Of a stretch of DNA of 64,000 bases, positions 41,105 to 51,893 are shown one piece after another. Source of the DNA: Bombyx mori (Eukaryota; Arthropoda; Insecta; Lepidoptera; Bombycidae). Location: the NCBI RefSeq assembly GCF_030269925.1, contig NC_085117.1, positions 2,604,001 to 2,668,000 on the forward strand. The letters are read 5' to 3'. Made by a program: the position numbers and the translations under genes. Numbering within the stretch: the first letter of the stretch is position 1; every line of letters starts with the position of its first letter. The notes beneath the pieces are model-generated. The model worked only from the letters and a program-made list of their open reading frames with translations. It made no database searches and was not told the origin of the DNA.

Positions 41105-41405
41105 TTACTGGTGTCCCAGAGACTTTTCACCAGGACAGGTGGGAGAGCAAGAGCTCAGCCAGGAGTGGGATTTGCTAACAGCTGCCCGAGCGCCTCCAAA
41201 GGAGACCTAACAGCTCAAGAGTAACTGCTTCGCGAATGAATCTACAATCGGATCGGAATCGCGACCCGCTGAGAAGATCCGGCGGAAACTCAGCGGTCTG
41301 ATGTTTAGGTTAGGTTGCACGTCGACCTCTTTGTCGAGTTCGACGAGTACGGTTACCGGGGTCCCTAAGCCTGCTCCTAGTGTTAGAGCTGAAGGCGTCT
41401 AATGC
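41105..41405 (-). mobile_element. Jockey-related LINE tail, second subfamily
   Basis: Longest copy of this subfamily here: CACCAGGACAGGTGGGAGAG through GACCCGCTGAGAAGATCCGG. Confidence 0.72.
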
Positions 41406-41526
41406 AAGGGTTATTGGATCTGATGGAACCGTAAGGACGTGTCCTAGGACTGTTCTCATCATACATCTTAGATACACATACACACATTTGCATGCCTTAA
41501 CTAAATCGTTTCTTTTTTATTATCTT

Positions 41527-41622
41527 TGTAGGCTGACGAGCGTACGGCCCACCTGACGGTGAGTGATTAGCGACGATCGCGGAAGTCAGCAATGCCATGA
41601 GCATAGCCAAGTTGCTGCCTAC
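41527..41622 (-). mobile_element. CR1-like LINE 3' tail, diverged
   Basis: GTAGGCTGACGAGCGTACGG to GTTGCTGCCTACC in reverse orientation. Confidence 0.75.
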
Positions 41623-41937
41623 CTTCTTTTATTGCGACCTCAACACGACAAAGATGTCCAGGTCTTTCCACCTCCAAGGGAGATGCGGCATATAGGCCTC
41701 GCTTCACACTTCAGGTATCAGATAATGTATTTCATTTTTAACCGACTTAAAAAAAGGGGGAAGTTATCAATTCGATTGTATTTTTTATAGTTTTTATTTT
41801 AGGTACCTCAGAACTTTCTTCTAAATGAACAGAGATATCGATGATTCCTATATCGTTTCAAAGCTGGTCCTTCTCGTCTGGTCCAATTTATAAAGATGCC
41901 AGGAGACGTTTTGGAATTATCCTTTAATGCATATTTA

Positions 41938-42050
41938 ACCCACAGACACAGCCCACTGAGTTCCTCGCCGGATCTTCTCAGTGGGTCGCGATTCTGGTGG
42001 TAGTTCTAGCAAAGCTCTGGCCTTCCAGTTCCCTGTTTGTACCAGTTCAT
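41938..42050 (+). mobile_element. Jockey-type LINE 3' UTR fragment
   Basis: CACAGCCCACTGAGTTCCTC to GGTCGCGATTCTGG. Confidence 0.72.
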
Positions 42051-42147
42051 CCAGGCAACATCGGAGTCGAAGCCTGTAAGACTGCACCACGAAGCGCTTA
42101 GCTAAGCATTCTCGCTGTCTCGACTAAAGCCCCCCAGTAAAAAAACA

Positions 42148-42345
42148 CGAACCCTAGCAAGAGCCGCGTTTCGCAGAATCTACCACCGGATCGGAAACGC
42201 GACCCACTGAGAAGATCCGGCGAGGAACTCAGTGGGCTGTGTCTGTGGGCTAGTTTATTCGTCGAGCCCTTCGTCGCGAGCGACGGGTTCGACGAGAACT
42301 ATGACCAGTTAGTGAATCGGGTGGATCCGAAATGACGTGTGATGT
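42148..42345 (-). mobile_element. Jockey-type LINE 3' UTR
   Basis: Includes GGAAACGCGACCCACTGAGA and the GACGGGTTCGACGAGAAC end of the ORF region. Confidence 0.8.
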
Positions 42346-42358
42346 AAACTTTTACGTT

Positions 42359-42386
42359 AAAAAAAACTCGCCCTAAGCACACTCAG
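42359..42386. mobile_element. Palindromic MITE GTGTGCTTAG, end only
   Basis: AAAAACTCGCCCTAAGCACA. Confidence 0.55.
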
Positions 42387-42794
42387 GTCTGTGTCCACGA
42401 AACCACAGCGCACTCCGCGGTGCAACGCAATATGTTTATTTACAAACATGACCACACCGGGCCAATGAAACGTACAGACGAGCGCGGAAGTGTTTAGTTA
42501 AGATTTACGAGACACTTCTGATTTTTTAATGTGACAGTACGGTAGCCATTATACAGGGCAATCTCGATATAACAAATCGAAACGGGACAAGTAAATATTC
42601 GTTACATCAAGTAATTTGGTAAACTAAGGTTTGTTTTATTGAGGTTAGGTTGGTCTACCATTTGTAAATAACGAGGTAAAAAAAATAGGTCTATTCACCT
42701 CAACATTACTCATCTTGTAGCGAACAACTTCAACTAGTAAATAACAACACATTTTTATCAAATTACTTTCCCTTTCTATTTATTCGCTTTGTCG

Positions 42795-43010
42795 TTAAAA
42801 ACTCCCTAACTCCCTCATATCATCATTCACACACTTCATCCATGTCTTCTTCGGTCGACCTCTTCCCCCTCTACCTTGCATTACCATTTCCATACATCTC
42901 CTAGTAGTCACATTCATCTCTTCTCTACGCATCACATGTCCATACCACGCTCGATAAAAATTAAATTGATTTTCTTGTTGACTGTACATCGCTTGAGACA
43001 TTCGAGACAC
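42795..43010 (-). mobile_element. RTE-like LINE, RT C-terminus
   Basis: FYRAWYGHVMRREEMNVTTR then GRGGRGRPKKTWMKCVNDDM. Open but lacks upstream RT. Confidence 0.82.
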
Positions 43011-43579
43011 GATCTAAATGAATTAACACTTGCGCATATTCAACATGCAGGCATTAAATTACCGTATGCAATATTAATACTAATAGAGTCATTGTTTATA
43101 TGCGTTTCTGACCGTATATGCGAATATTTAAGGTGCGGGATTTTTCTCATGTTGCTCTAAGTTTTGGCAATTTTTTTATGATCGCCTGCCTGACTTCAAC
43201 TCTCTTTGGAAACGCTTTTGTTGACCTTAGGTCTAGGTTGTATTGGCTTCGGTCAGGCTTTAGCTCTTGTTCGCCTTCTACGACGCCTATGAGCTAAGTT
43301 TGGGTTGGGGGTATTCTAAGGCGCCCACCACACGCTTACCTAGAGGAAGAGGATTAGGTAGACTTAAGAAGAGAGAGAAAGAGAGTATTCTTTATTGTAC
43401 ACCTAAAAACAATGCGGAACATTAAGCACAAAAAAAGTACAATTGCCGGTCTTATCGCTAAGACAACCATCAGGTGGACAAGAATCATTTAGAAACGAAT
43501 TACACGCGGTGTCAATATATATATACATATATTATATAAAAGGCAAACATCCAATCCTCCCCAGAAACAGTCAGTTTAA

Positions 43580-44002
43580 GTCGTCACGGCCTAAAGGATA
43601 AGACGTCCGGTGCATTCGTATCGAACGGTGCAACCGTGTTCGAATCCCGCAGGCGGGTACCAATTTTTCTAATGAAATATGTAGGTACTTGACAAATGTC
43701 CACGGTTGACTTCTACGGTGTAAGAATTACAAAACGTGTAATAAAAATCAAACCCGCAAAATTATAATTTGCGTAATTACTGGTGGTAGGACCTCCTGTG
43801 AGTCCGCACGGGTAGGTACCACCGCCCTACCTATTTCAGCGGTTTAAAGGGTGGGGCAGCCGTTGTAACTATACTGAGACCTTAGAACTCATATTTCAAG
43901 GTGGTTGGCGGCATTTACGTTGTAGATGTCTATGGGCTCCGGTAACCACTTAACACCAGGGGGACTGTGAGCTCGTCGACAAGTCTATGCAATAAAAAAA
44001 AG
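43580..44002 (+). mobile_element. Bm1-type SINE, full length
   Basis: GTCGTCACGGCCTAAAGGAT, B-box GTTCGAATCCCGC, tail GCAATAAAAAAAAG. Confidence 0.92.
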
Positions 44003-44445
44003 ACAGAACCCAGGAAAGGTATGTTTCATCGTGTTCAATGAAATCGGACGCGTGGCCCACACCAAGAACGACTCTACGATACATCGCCAGCTGGTCGCAA
44101 GAGTATCAGATTGCAGCTAAACATCATGGCGTCTCAACCGTCTCCGATCCCCTCAATATACGACGATCCTGCTGATATTTTGTCGCGAAGAATCCGCGCA
44201 AGTTAACTCCAGCAAGAAAACAAACTCGAACCTTCTTTGACCACGATTTGAAGATGTATCTTCATAAATGTAAGAATCTCATGAATTATTCATGTTACGT
44301 CTTAATCTAAATTTAGTATTTCGAGTTAAGACTCCAAAAACATCTTATGTATATAAATTGTAATTAATGTCGTTTGGGTATTTGAGGCGTTTGCGTATCG
44401 AAATTTAATTTTAATTCTGTGTGGATGAAAGAACTAAATTTTGCG

Positions 44446-44622
44446 GTTTTTTTCCTACCTATACTGATAGCCTTGAGAGGCAATTTCAGCTTCGCCTTGA
44501 CGTGTGGGTGAGCTCACGGGGCTCAAACCGGAGTGTTGCTGACACTGGCCCTAGCAAGAGCAGTGCTTCACAGAATCTAGCATAGGATCGGAAACACGAC
44601 CCACTGAGAAGATCCGGCTGAT
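44446..44622 (-). mobile_element. Jockey-type LINE 3' UTR
   Basis: TTTTTTCCTACCTATACTGA (minus-strand A-tail) to GAGAAGATCCGGC. Confidence 0.8.
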
Positions 44623-44867
44623 GGTATTTTGAGACAGGGAACCTGTTGTGACCACAACTGTTGAGTAGCAACAACCTCCGAAGTATTAAGCTCGCGTTAA
44701 GACAGCCGCTATGCAAGTGAGAGTTCGAGTGAAGAGGACCTATATGATGGCAGTGGTGGCATGCGCGTGCCTATGTCTGGGAGCCCGTAGTCAGATGGGC
44801 CGTAAGCACATCTCTAGGCATATGCCAACGACCAACAATTGAATCAAAGTTCTCTTCTCGCTTTCAG

Positions 44868-45668
44868 CCCACAGACGTCCACCGCTCACCATAGGCCTCC
44901 CCCAAGCCACTCCCAAAGATCGGTCCTGAGCTGCCTACCTCCATGTCGATACCCGCGAACCTCAATAGTTCGTCGATCCATCTTTTGAGAGGCCTACCCA
45001 CACTACATCTTCTCCATTCTTAATTATCTTCGATTCATTCCCTCGTAATTCGAAGGGTTTATTCCCTATTTGTGTGACGCAATCCATATCGCGAGAGATG
45101 ACGTGGCGTGATGCTCTCATTGATTCGTATAATTTATGTAGTTTCTTTTTCCAGCCACGTTCACTGGTAATGAACTACATAACGAGGGGTGAAAGTTTAT
45201 TGGTTTAAGCGGCATTTCTTGAGCTTATTGCCACTTCAATGTCGCAGTAATTTGGGCTATGTCGGTTACCATGGCTCTTCTGTGAATGTTTTTTTTTTAT
45301 TGCTTAGATGGGTGGACGAGCTCACAGCCCACCTGGTGTGAAGTGGTTACTGGAGCCCATAGACATCCACAACGTAAATGCACCACCCACCTTGAGATAT
45401 AAAATGTAAGGTCTCAAGTATAGTTACAACGGCTGCCCCACCCTTCAAACCGAAACGCATTACTGCTTCACGGCAGAAATAGGCAGGGTGGTGGTACCCA
45501 CCCGCGGGGACTCACAAGAGGTCCTACCACCAGTAAAAAGAATGTCCTCATTTCTGATTTGATCTCGCAGGAAAACTCCGAGCATAGCCCTCTCCCTCTC
45601 CATTGCTCTTTGGGTAAACTTCAGCTTTCTAATAAGGACCAAAGGACCAACGTGAGCGACCACGAAAT
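44868..45668 (-). mobile_element. RTE-like LINE split by a Bm1 SINE
   Basis: Upstream part KLKFTQRAMERERAMLGVFL and RDQIRNEDI (45668-45541); after the SINE, VTDIAQ and finally GRPLKRWIDELLRFAGIDME then GEAYGERWTSVG. Frames are broken between. SINE at 45290-45539. Confidence 0.82.
45290..45539 (-). mobile_element. Bm1-type SINE inserted in an RTE LINE
   Basis: GAATGT duplicated at 45285 and 45540. TTATTGCTTAGATGGGTGGA to CCTACCACCAGTA. Confidence 0.93.
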
Positions 45669-45670
45669 AA

Positions 45671-45853
45671 AGCCTTCGTCAAACAGAACGCGTACTTAGC
45701 GCGCGTCAGAGCGCCAGCACTATAGCGCTTATAGCGCTGGCGCTCTGTGTGACGGTATGTTACCACAATAGTATATCACCTCTCGGCGTCATAGCGCGGC
45801 GTCAGTTTAGCGCTCTGACGCGCGCTAATTACGCGTTCTGTTTGACGAAGCCT
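45671..45853. mobile_element. GC-rich palindromic MITE, PIF/Harbinger-like
   Basis: Inverted ends of about 45 bp (AGCCTTCGTCAAACAGAACG / AGGCTTCGTCAAACAGAACG), flanked by TAA on both sides. Confidence 0.8.
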
Positions 45854-46024
45854 TAAGAGTTACGAAATTGTTATTTAAAAAAAAACAATTGAATCCAAAC
45901 CGTAAGCGTTTTTATCCAATATCTATCATATATTAAGAGCTACAATCAAATTAAAACCAACCTTAATAACTAATAACTTAAGACATTTAAAAACAACAAA
46001 AAAAAACAGTTTTGTGTTCGGCTC

Positions 46025-46855
46025 CTAAAATTGAAAATACTTTTTGGCGTTTTCAATATAATCCGATCTTTTTTTAGCGGCCATTCTCATGATCCTTCGA
46101 ACGTAAGTATCATTTTTTAGTGCCCTCTTAATTTCGGTCTGGTCCAGCATCGTTAGGACGGTGGAGAGAGGTCTCGTCGTTTGTCCCTTACTCATTTCAA
46201 TTTGCGTCTCGTTTTGTTTCTTCTCCACGTCGTCAATTAACTGATCGAAATCATTTTTCGTTTCAATGTTTTCTTTTGTTTTTGAATCTCTTAGAATGTT
46301 TCCTTCGCTCTTCAATCGGTTAATGAACTCCATTTGTCTGATTAAAATCTTTTTCATTTCTAATTCAATCGAATTTGTCGGTACAAAGTTGAGTTTTAAT
46401 AAGTCGTCGTTTCCTCTCTCGCTTAATTCCTGGTCATTTTCCTTGTAAACCTTTCTCGAATGATTAACATCCTCCGATTCATTTAGCCCTTCAGACGTTT
46501 TGTATTTAAAATCGTTTATATCTTTTAAACTACGGTCATCTTTAATTGCATCTTTTGGATTAACCTCATTAACATCGGGAGCATTCCGACTGATGCCATC
46601 GGCAATGTGTTTGTCGTCTTTATTTTTAAAATTCTCATTATCCCGAAGTTTGTAACCAACTTTATCAATCAAATATGGTACCGCGAAATGCGTTTTCTTT
46701 CTTACTAGTTTTGCAACATATATTTTGTTCGTAGTATCTTTTACATCGTGTCTGTCTTCCATATGTTTTTTAGATTTTATTGCTTCCACAGTAGAGGATT
46801 CGCTAAAAATATCTAAAATGATTAAGTTCTTTATAAATAAACTTATCATAAACAT
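46025..46855 (-). CDS. Putative secreted charged protein of unknown function, 276 aa
   Basis: Intronless ORF in repeat-free sequence. The frame is open slightly upstream without ATG, so the ATG at 46855 is the start. The N-terminus (MFMISLFIKNLIILDIFSES) is hydrophobic and could be a signal peptide or anchor. The body is rich in Lys, Asp, Glu and Asn, with predicted helical stretches (EMKKILIRQMEFINRLKSEG) and a basic end (RRIMRMAAKKRSDYIENAKK). No known family. General architecture resembles the 292-residue ORF at 19086 (hydrophobic start, charged disordered body), but no sequence similarity was seen. A GC-rich MITE lies about 170 bp downstream of the stop. Confidence 0.65.
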   Translation of the reverse strand: MFMISLFIKNLIILDIFSESSTVEAIKSKKHMEDRHDVKDTTNKIYVAKLVRKKTHFAVPYLIDKVGYKLRDNENFKNKDDKHIADGISRNAPDVNEVNPKDAIKDDRSLKDINDFKYKTSEGLNESEDVNHSRKVYKENDQELSERGNDDLLKLNFVPTNSIELEMKKILIRQMEFINRLKSEGNILRDSKTKENIETKNDFDQLIDDVEKKQNETQIEMSKGQTTRPLSTVLTMLDQTEIKRALKNDTYVRRIMRMAAKKRSDYIENAKKYFQF

Positions 46856-46879
46856 AGGTCTCTCTATAGTATACAAAAT

Positions 46880-47775
46880 AACGGCTAATGCTATAGCTAC
46901 TTCGCTGAGGGTGTGTCTTCGCCCAAAGATAAACTCAAAACAAATCTAACAACAACAACAACAAAGGGTCCTACTAATTTACGCACTGATCGTGTTTTAA
47001 TTATTATATTCGACAGATTCACTTGAAAACGACACTAAAACTGAACGTCCCTATGATAAACCAATAGTAAAAAAACTCACACAACAACACAACCGTTAGT
47101 TCGTACATAAAAATCATATCAGAACTCGATCAATATTGAAAAACAATACAAGATTTAACGGCAATTTTATTAGTCTCGAAATGAATCAATATTATTTTAC
47201 TGCATATTGAATTATATCGTTTCGCTGGTTCCATTCAGTACTATTATATGTTCGCGAGTCGATTCAGAACATCGATGCGTCCCTAGCATCACTATGAAAT
47301 GAAATGCGTTTATTTCAGGCAACTTAAGCCCATAAAATTGCGTTAAAGACATTTTCAAGATAGCTTAGCATATACACAAGTTCTGAACCAGAACATTTGG
47401 ATCGTCGTGTTGATTTACCAAGAGAATTCTATCCGCTCAGTGGAAGATTATCCCCTTATCATTACTCACCAAAAACAGTTCCCAACTGTAACTAAATACT
47501 CTATATAACGGACACTATTTACACACACAAACATCCACCCACAAGCACACAGACACAAACATTAAAATACGATAAACATTTATGAATTTATAATCGTTAT
47601 CTCACTACAATCGTGAGAACAGCTCAACCCAAAAACCATAAAGCTAGCGGACATTTCATTGATCCATAAATTTAAATGAAGTGAAACTTTCTTTCTATCG
47701 GCCGTCAACCGCAGAATTACGTTCGGATCGATTGCCGTCACGGCATGGCGGCATTGACATTGGCGGATATATATT
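46880..47775. other. Upstream region of the 276-residue gene, repeat-poor
   Basis: Holds an imperfect CAA run near 46950. No second exon found. Confidence 0.5.
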
Positions 47776-48019
47776 TTTTGGAACGAAGTTCCTTATGGAA
47801 GGGACGATGTGGGAACCCTAACCGGGAAAAAACGTCCGTAACGTAAGATTTTTTTTATTTATGTACAGTCTTAGTATGATGGCTATACAGCGTCTAATGT
47901 ACAGTCTACGTGATGACGGTTATTATTAAACGAGATGATGGTTCCGTTCGTAATTACCGAGCGAGCTTTAATTGTTTACGGTAATTGAGATTTGCGATTG
48001 CAGCAATGTGTGAACAGAT

Positions 48020-48210
48020 AATCTCTTCTCAGCGGGTCGCGATTCCGATCCGGCAGTGGATTCAGCGCTGCATTGCTCTTGCTAGGGCCAGTGTTAGCAA
48101 CACACGTTGTTCATAGTCGGCGAACAAACATTAAATAATGAATGTTTTTTTCCCCCTAAGTATGCTGATAGCCTCTCAAGGCTATTTCAGCTACACCCTA
48201 ACATGTAACA
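48020..48210. mobile_element. Rearranged Jockey tail (part inverted)
   Basis: 48020-48103 reads in plus orientation, then 48106-48209 is the tail in minus orientation with 3' flank. See the inverted-repeat entry. Confidence 0.78.
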
Positions 48211-48333
48211 ACAATCATTGTGAATAAAATAAAGTTGATAACTATGTAAAGCAGCTTTTTTTTTTTTTATCAATAAAAAAATCATAATAAACAATGTATA
48301 ATCGAATAATTATTTTCTTTATACCTCGACTAG

Positions 48334-48546
48334 CGACCCGCCCTCGCTTCGCTTCGGAAACATTAAAACACACATGAATCCAAAAAAATTAAATAATTTT
48401 TTTTTTTTAAAAAGTAGCCTATGTTCATCAGGGACAATGTCGGCTTCTAATGGAAAAAGAATTTTTCAAATCGGTCCAGTAGTTTCGGAGCCTATTCGAA
48501 ACAAACAAACAAACAAATCTTTCCTCTTTATAATATTAGTATAGAT
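48334..48546 (+). mobile_element. CTAG-family dispersed repeat
   Basis: GACTAGCGACCCGCCCTCGC to TTATAATATTAGTATAGATA, inside the 48-kb inverted repeat. Confidence 0.6.
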
Positions 48547-48705
48547 ATAGATTCCGATCCGGCAGTGGATTCAGCGCTGCACTGCTCTTGCTAGGGCCAG
48601 TGTTAGCAACGTCGTCAGATTTGAGCCCCGTGAGCTCACCTACATGTTAGGGTGTAGCTGAAATAGCCTCTCAAGGCTATCAGCATACTTAGGGGGAAAA
48701 AAACA
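48545..48705 (+). mobile_element. Jockey-type LINE 3' UTR
   Basis: Plus-orientation tail ending CTTAGGGGGAAAAAAA. Confidence 0.82.
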
Positions 48706-49078
48706 TTCATTACTTAATGTTTGTTCGCCGTCTATGACCAATGTGTGTTGCATAATTTTATTTATAGCTTTCGATTTCAATTTGAACACATTGGCTACGT
48801 GAAAGCGTAAACTGACATGAAAAGGCGTGGCGTTTGAACTATGACATGAGCGATTCGAAACAAAATGAAAACACGAATATAAAGAAGATATAACGAATAT
48901 AAAGAATATAAGAATACTTTTTTTTTAGATATCGATTGGACTGAATGGCGGATCAACTAATCGATTCTGAAGTAGCTCGGGATAGGGACACAGATTGGGT
49001 AGCGCATGCGGTTGTCCATCGCTTCTGATAACCAGTCGTATATAGCCATAGCCCGCCCGACACAGCTTCTTTTTTCTT

Positions 49079-49435
49079 TTCTTTTTTTCCTACCTATGCT
49101 GATAGCCTTGAGAGGCTATTTCAGCTTCGCCCTAACGTTTGTAGGTGAGCTCACGGGGCTCAACCGGAGAGTTGCTAACACTGACCCTAGCAAGAGCAAT
49201 GCTTCGCGGAATCTACCACCGGATCGGAAGCGCGACCCACTGAGAAGATCCGGCGAGAAACTCAGTGGGCTGTGTCTATGGGTTAGTTCGCTCGTCGAGC
49301 CCTTCGTCGCAAGCGACGGGTTCGACGAGGACGGTGACCGGTGCTTGTGGTGCCTAAAAGCACCGTTAATGGATCAGGAGGATGCGTAATGACGTGCTTT
49401 GGGCGACGTCGATGGTTTACCTTTCGTAAGAATTT
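49079..49435 (-). mobile_element. Jockey-type LINE 3' end, tandem copy A
   Basis: RT C-terminal codons plus 3' UTR. Truncated at TTTACCTTTCGTAAGAAT. Confidence 0.88.
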
Positions 49436-49792
49436 TTTTTTTTTTTTTTCCTACCTAAGCTGAGAGCATTGAGAGGCTATGTCAGCGTAACCCTAACTTT
49501 TGTAGGTGAGCTCACGGGGCTCAAACCTGATGACGTTGCTAACACGAACCCTAGCAAGAGCCGTGCTTCGCGGAATCTACCACCGGATCGGAAGCGCGAC
49601 CCACTGAGAAGATCCGGCGAGAAACTCAGTGGGCTGTGTCTATGGGTTAGTTCGCTCGTCGAGCCCTTCGTCGCAAGCGACGGGTTCGACGAGGACGGTG
49701 ACCGGTGCTTGTGGTGCCTAAAAGCACCGTTAATGGATCAGGAGGATCCGTAATCACATGCTTTGGGCGACGTCGACGGTTTACCATTCGTA
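49436..49792 (-). mobile_element. Jockey-type LINE 3' end, tandem copy B
   Basis: Near-identical to copy A, with the same truncation point and same GTAAGAAT end, head to tail. Confidence 0.88.
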
Positions 49793-50020
49793 AGAATACT
49801 AGCGACCCGCCCTCGCTTCGGAAACTTTTATTTATTATTGATTTCTCCACTACTTAATGGATGTTATTATACATATAAACCTTCCTCTTCAATCACTCTA
49901 TTTATTAAAAAAAACTGCATCAAAATCCGTTGCGTAGTTTTAAAGATTTAAGCATACTTAGGAACAGACAGATATAGGGACAGAGAAAGCGACTTTGTTT
50001 TATACTATGTAGTGATAAAG
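49793..50020 (+). mobile_element. CTAG-family dispersed repeat
   Basis: ACTAGCGACCCGCCCTCGCT to TTTTATACTATGTAGTGATA, starting exactly at the end of Jockey tandem copy B. Confidence 0.6.
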
Positions 50021-50084
50021 AATATATAGATATTTGGGCTTTTCGTATATTCCAATATATATCTCTAGTTTTTAATTATTACGA

Positions 50085-50447
50085 GTGGTCCCTGAGTAGT
50101 CGAAATTCGACTATAATTAATTGAAATTATAAATTTGAACATTATTATGGTTCTATTGTCAAAGACTTCCTATAATCACAGATTTCACCAAGACTACACT
50201 ATAGACAAATAATATTTTAATAAAAACAAACAATATGAATCTATTTTCAATTTGAAAACAGACTTTAAGCAATAACAAAAGTTTGACAATAAACAAAGAG
50301 TTTAAATTTAAATATGTGTTGTGTCAAATACATGGGTAGTGTGTGTTATATTTTTTATTATTAATTTAATGTATTTTTTATGCATAATAAAAAAAAATAA
50401 CATTCTGCGCTCCTTGTCTATATTCTCTATAAGTGTGGGAAATTTTG
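50085..50447 (-). mobile_element. Helitron-like element H1, truncated
   Basis: 3' hairpin AGTCGAAATTCGACT present, terminal CTAG lost. An opposite-strand H1 5' piece follows at 50475-50528. Confidence 0.72.
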
Positions 50448-50474
50448 TTTTTGAATATAGATTTTTTCTGTTAT

Positions 50475-50528
50475 CTATTTAATAATACGTAAAGCAAAAA
50501 CTTTGTACCTCTTTTTACGAAAATTGCG
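50475..50528 (+). mobile_element. Helitron-like H1 5' end only
   Basis: TCTATTTAATAATACGTAAA to ACGAAAATTGCGCC. Confidence 0.6.
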
Positions 50529-50861
50529 CCTTTAATATATATTTAATATATTATATATAAATACATAATATATAAAAGTTGATGCGTATAAGTTTCCTAT
50601 GGACTCCGAAATAACTGGACCACTTTCGATCAATATCATGAAGATTCCTTCGGATTAGCCTTGCGAATGAAGCTGCGATTTTTGATAGAGATTGAATCGA
50701 TGAGCTTTCAAAGATCTGTCAGCAAAACTAGCCTGGTTTGTATAATACAATTGGGATAATAAAAATTTCAGTCAGCATAGACATTAAGACTAGATAGACT
50801 GTTGCGTAATTAAGGCATCTGCAATGAACATACTATCGACGCTTTTTTTGCGAATTGCTAA

Positions 50862-51002
50862 TAACTATACTGAGACCTTAGAAATTATATCTCATGGTGG
50901 GTGGCGCATTTACGTTGTAGATGTCTATGGGCTCCAGTAACCACTTAAGACCAGGTGGGCTGTGAGCTCGTCCACCCATCTAAGTAATAAAAAAAAAAAA
51001 AA
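50862..51002 (+). mobile_element. Bm1-type SINE 3' part
   Basis: TAACTATACTGAGACCTTAG to CTAAGTAATAAAAAAAA. Confidence 0.88.
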
Positions 51003-51019
51003 CCTCTAGGGATTATGCT

Positions 51020-51069
51020 CCCCAGAAAAGGGCGGAAGTCCGGCGATTTCCTCCTGACCAAAAAAAAAA
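51020..51069 (+). mobile_element. 50-bp R1-clade LINE tail with target duplication
   Basis: Only 40 nt of the same 3' end as the 57.5-kb element (GGCGGAAGTCCGGCGATTTC) plus about 11 A. GGGATTATGCT flanks it at 51009-51019 and 51070-51080. Confidence 0.9.
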
Positions 51070-51159
51070 GGGATTATGCTACCTTCAGCGAACGTGAAGG
51101 CAAGCTTTCGGGGCCTTGGACATATGGCTAACATCCATCCTAGTAAGAGCAGTGCTACA

Positions 51160-51273
51160 GTCATTTTATTTATTTTATTGCTTAGATGGGTGGACGAGCT
51201 CACAGCCCACCTGGTCTTAAGTGGTTACTGGAACCCATCTAAAACGTAAATGCGCTACCCACCTTCAGATATA
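51160..51273 (-). mobile_element. Bm1-type SINE 3' part
   Basis: TTATTGCTTAGATGGGTGGA to CTACCCACCTTCAGATATA. Confidence 0.85.
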
Positions 51274-51449
51274 TACTTGTATATATTGGAACTTGGATAT
51301 ATGCTATCTTATCTTGAAAATGTCGTAAGCGAGATCCAGGCATTTGTCAAATATCTTGCGTTATATGATGTCTACCCGCCACAATGACTATCGATACATA
51401 AGATTAAGATTCTGTAACCTCCTCTGAATGAATTAGCAAGAACCTCTGA

Positions 51450-51632
51450 CTTCTGGTGCTGGGGCGCCTCGTGAGCTCTAAGGAGTAACTACGACGACCC
51501 TACTTATTTCTGTCGCGAAACAGTGCCGCGTTCTGGTCTTAAGAGTTGGGCAGATACAGAGCTGACTTAGAAGTCATGGCTCAAGGTGGACGGTGACATT
51601 TATGTCATTGATGACGTCTACTGGCTCCGGTT
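51450..51632 (+). mobile_element. Old, strongly diverged Bm1-type SINE
   Basis: TATTTCTGTCGCGAAACAGT and TGACGTCTACTGGCTCCGGT align with the Bm1 body. Confidence 0.55.
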
Positions 51633-51691
51633 AGTTTATTTTTTACTTATTTTTTTAAAATAGGTTTTTATAAGATGTTGATAAGAAAATG

Positions 51692-51893
51692 TTAACTATG
51701 AATGTGGAAGGATATAGAGGAAGAGGTAGACCTAAGAAGAAATGGATCGATCGCGTGAAAGACGATATGTGTAATAGGGGAGTGAGCGAAGAAATGGTAT
51801 ATGATAGAGGAGTATGGAAGGAGAAAACATGTTGCGCCGACCCCAGGTAACTGGGAGAAGGGCAGGATAATGATGATGATGGTTTTTTTAAGA
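51692..51893 (+). mobile_element. RTE-like LINE 3' end with GAT tail
   Basis: GYRGRGRPKKKWIDRVKDDM then TCCADPR and stop, followed by ATAATGATGATGATGG. A short tandem 3' tail instead of poly(A) is typical of RTE. Confidence 0.85.

Larger units (their letters stand above)
48106..48745. repeat. Inverted repeat of ~103 bp arms around a 430-bp centre
   Basis: Arms 48106-48209 and 48641-48745 both contain GGCTATTTCAGCTACACCCT or its complement plus non-LINE flank (ATTCATTA-TTAATGTTTGTTC). Direct copies of ATCCGGCAGTGGATTCAGCG at 48050 and 48558. Confidence 0.82.

Noticed and set aside
44126..44206. Short plus ORF starting MASQPSPIPSIYDD
   Set aside because: Only 26 codons before a stop and no splice support; possibly a TE remnant.
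49006..49389. 127-codon plus-strand ORF with a similar 94-codon ORF at 49469
   Set aside because: They are antisense readings of Jockey 3' ends; the same frames recur in other copies of the repeat.
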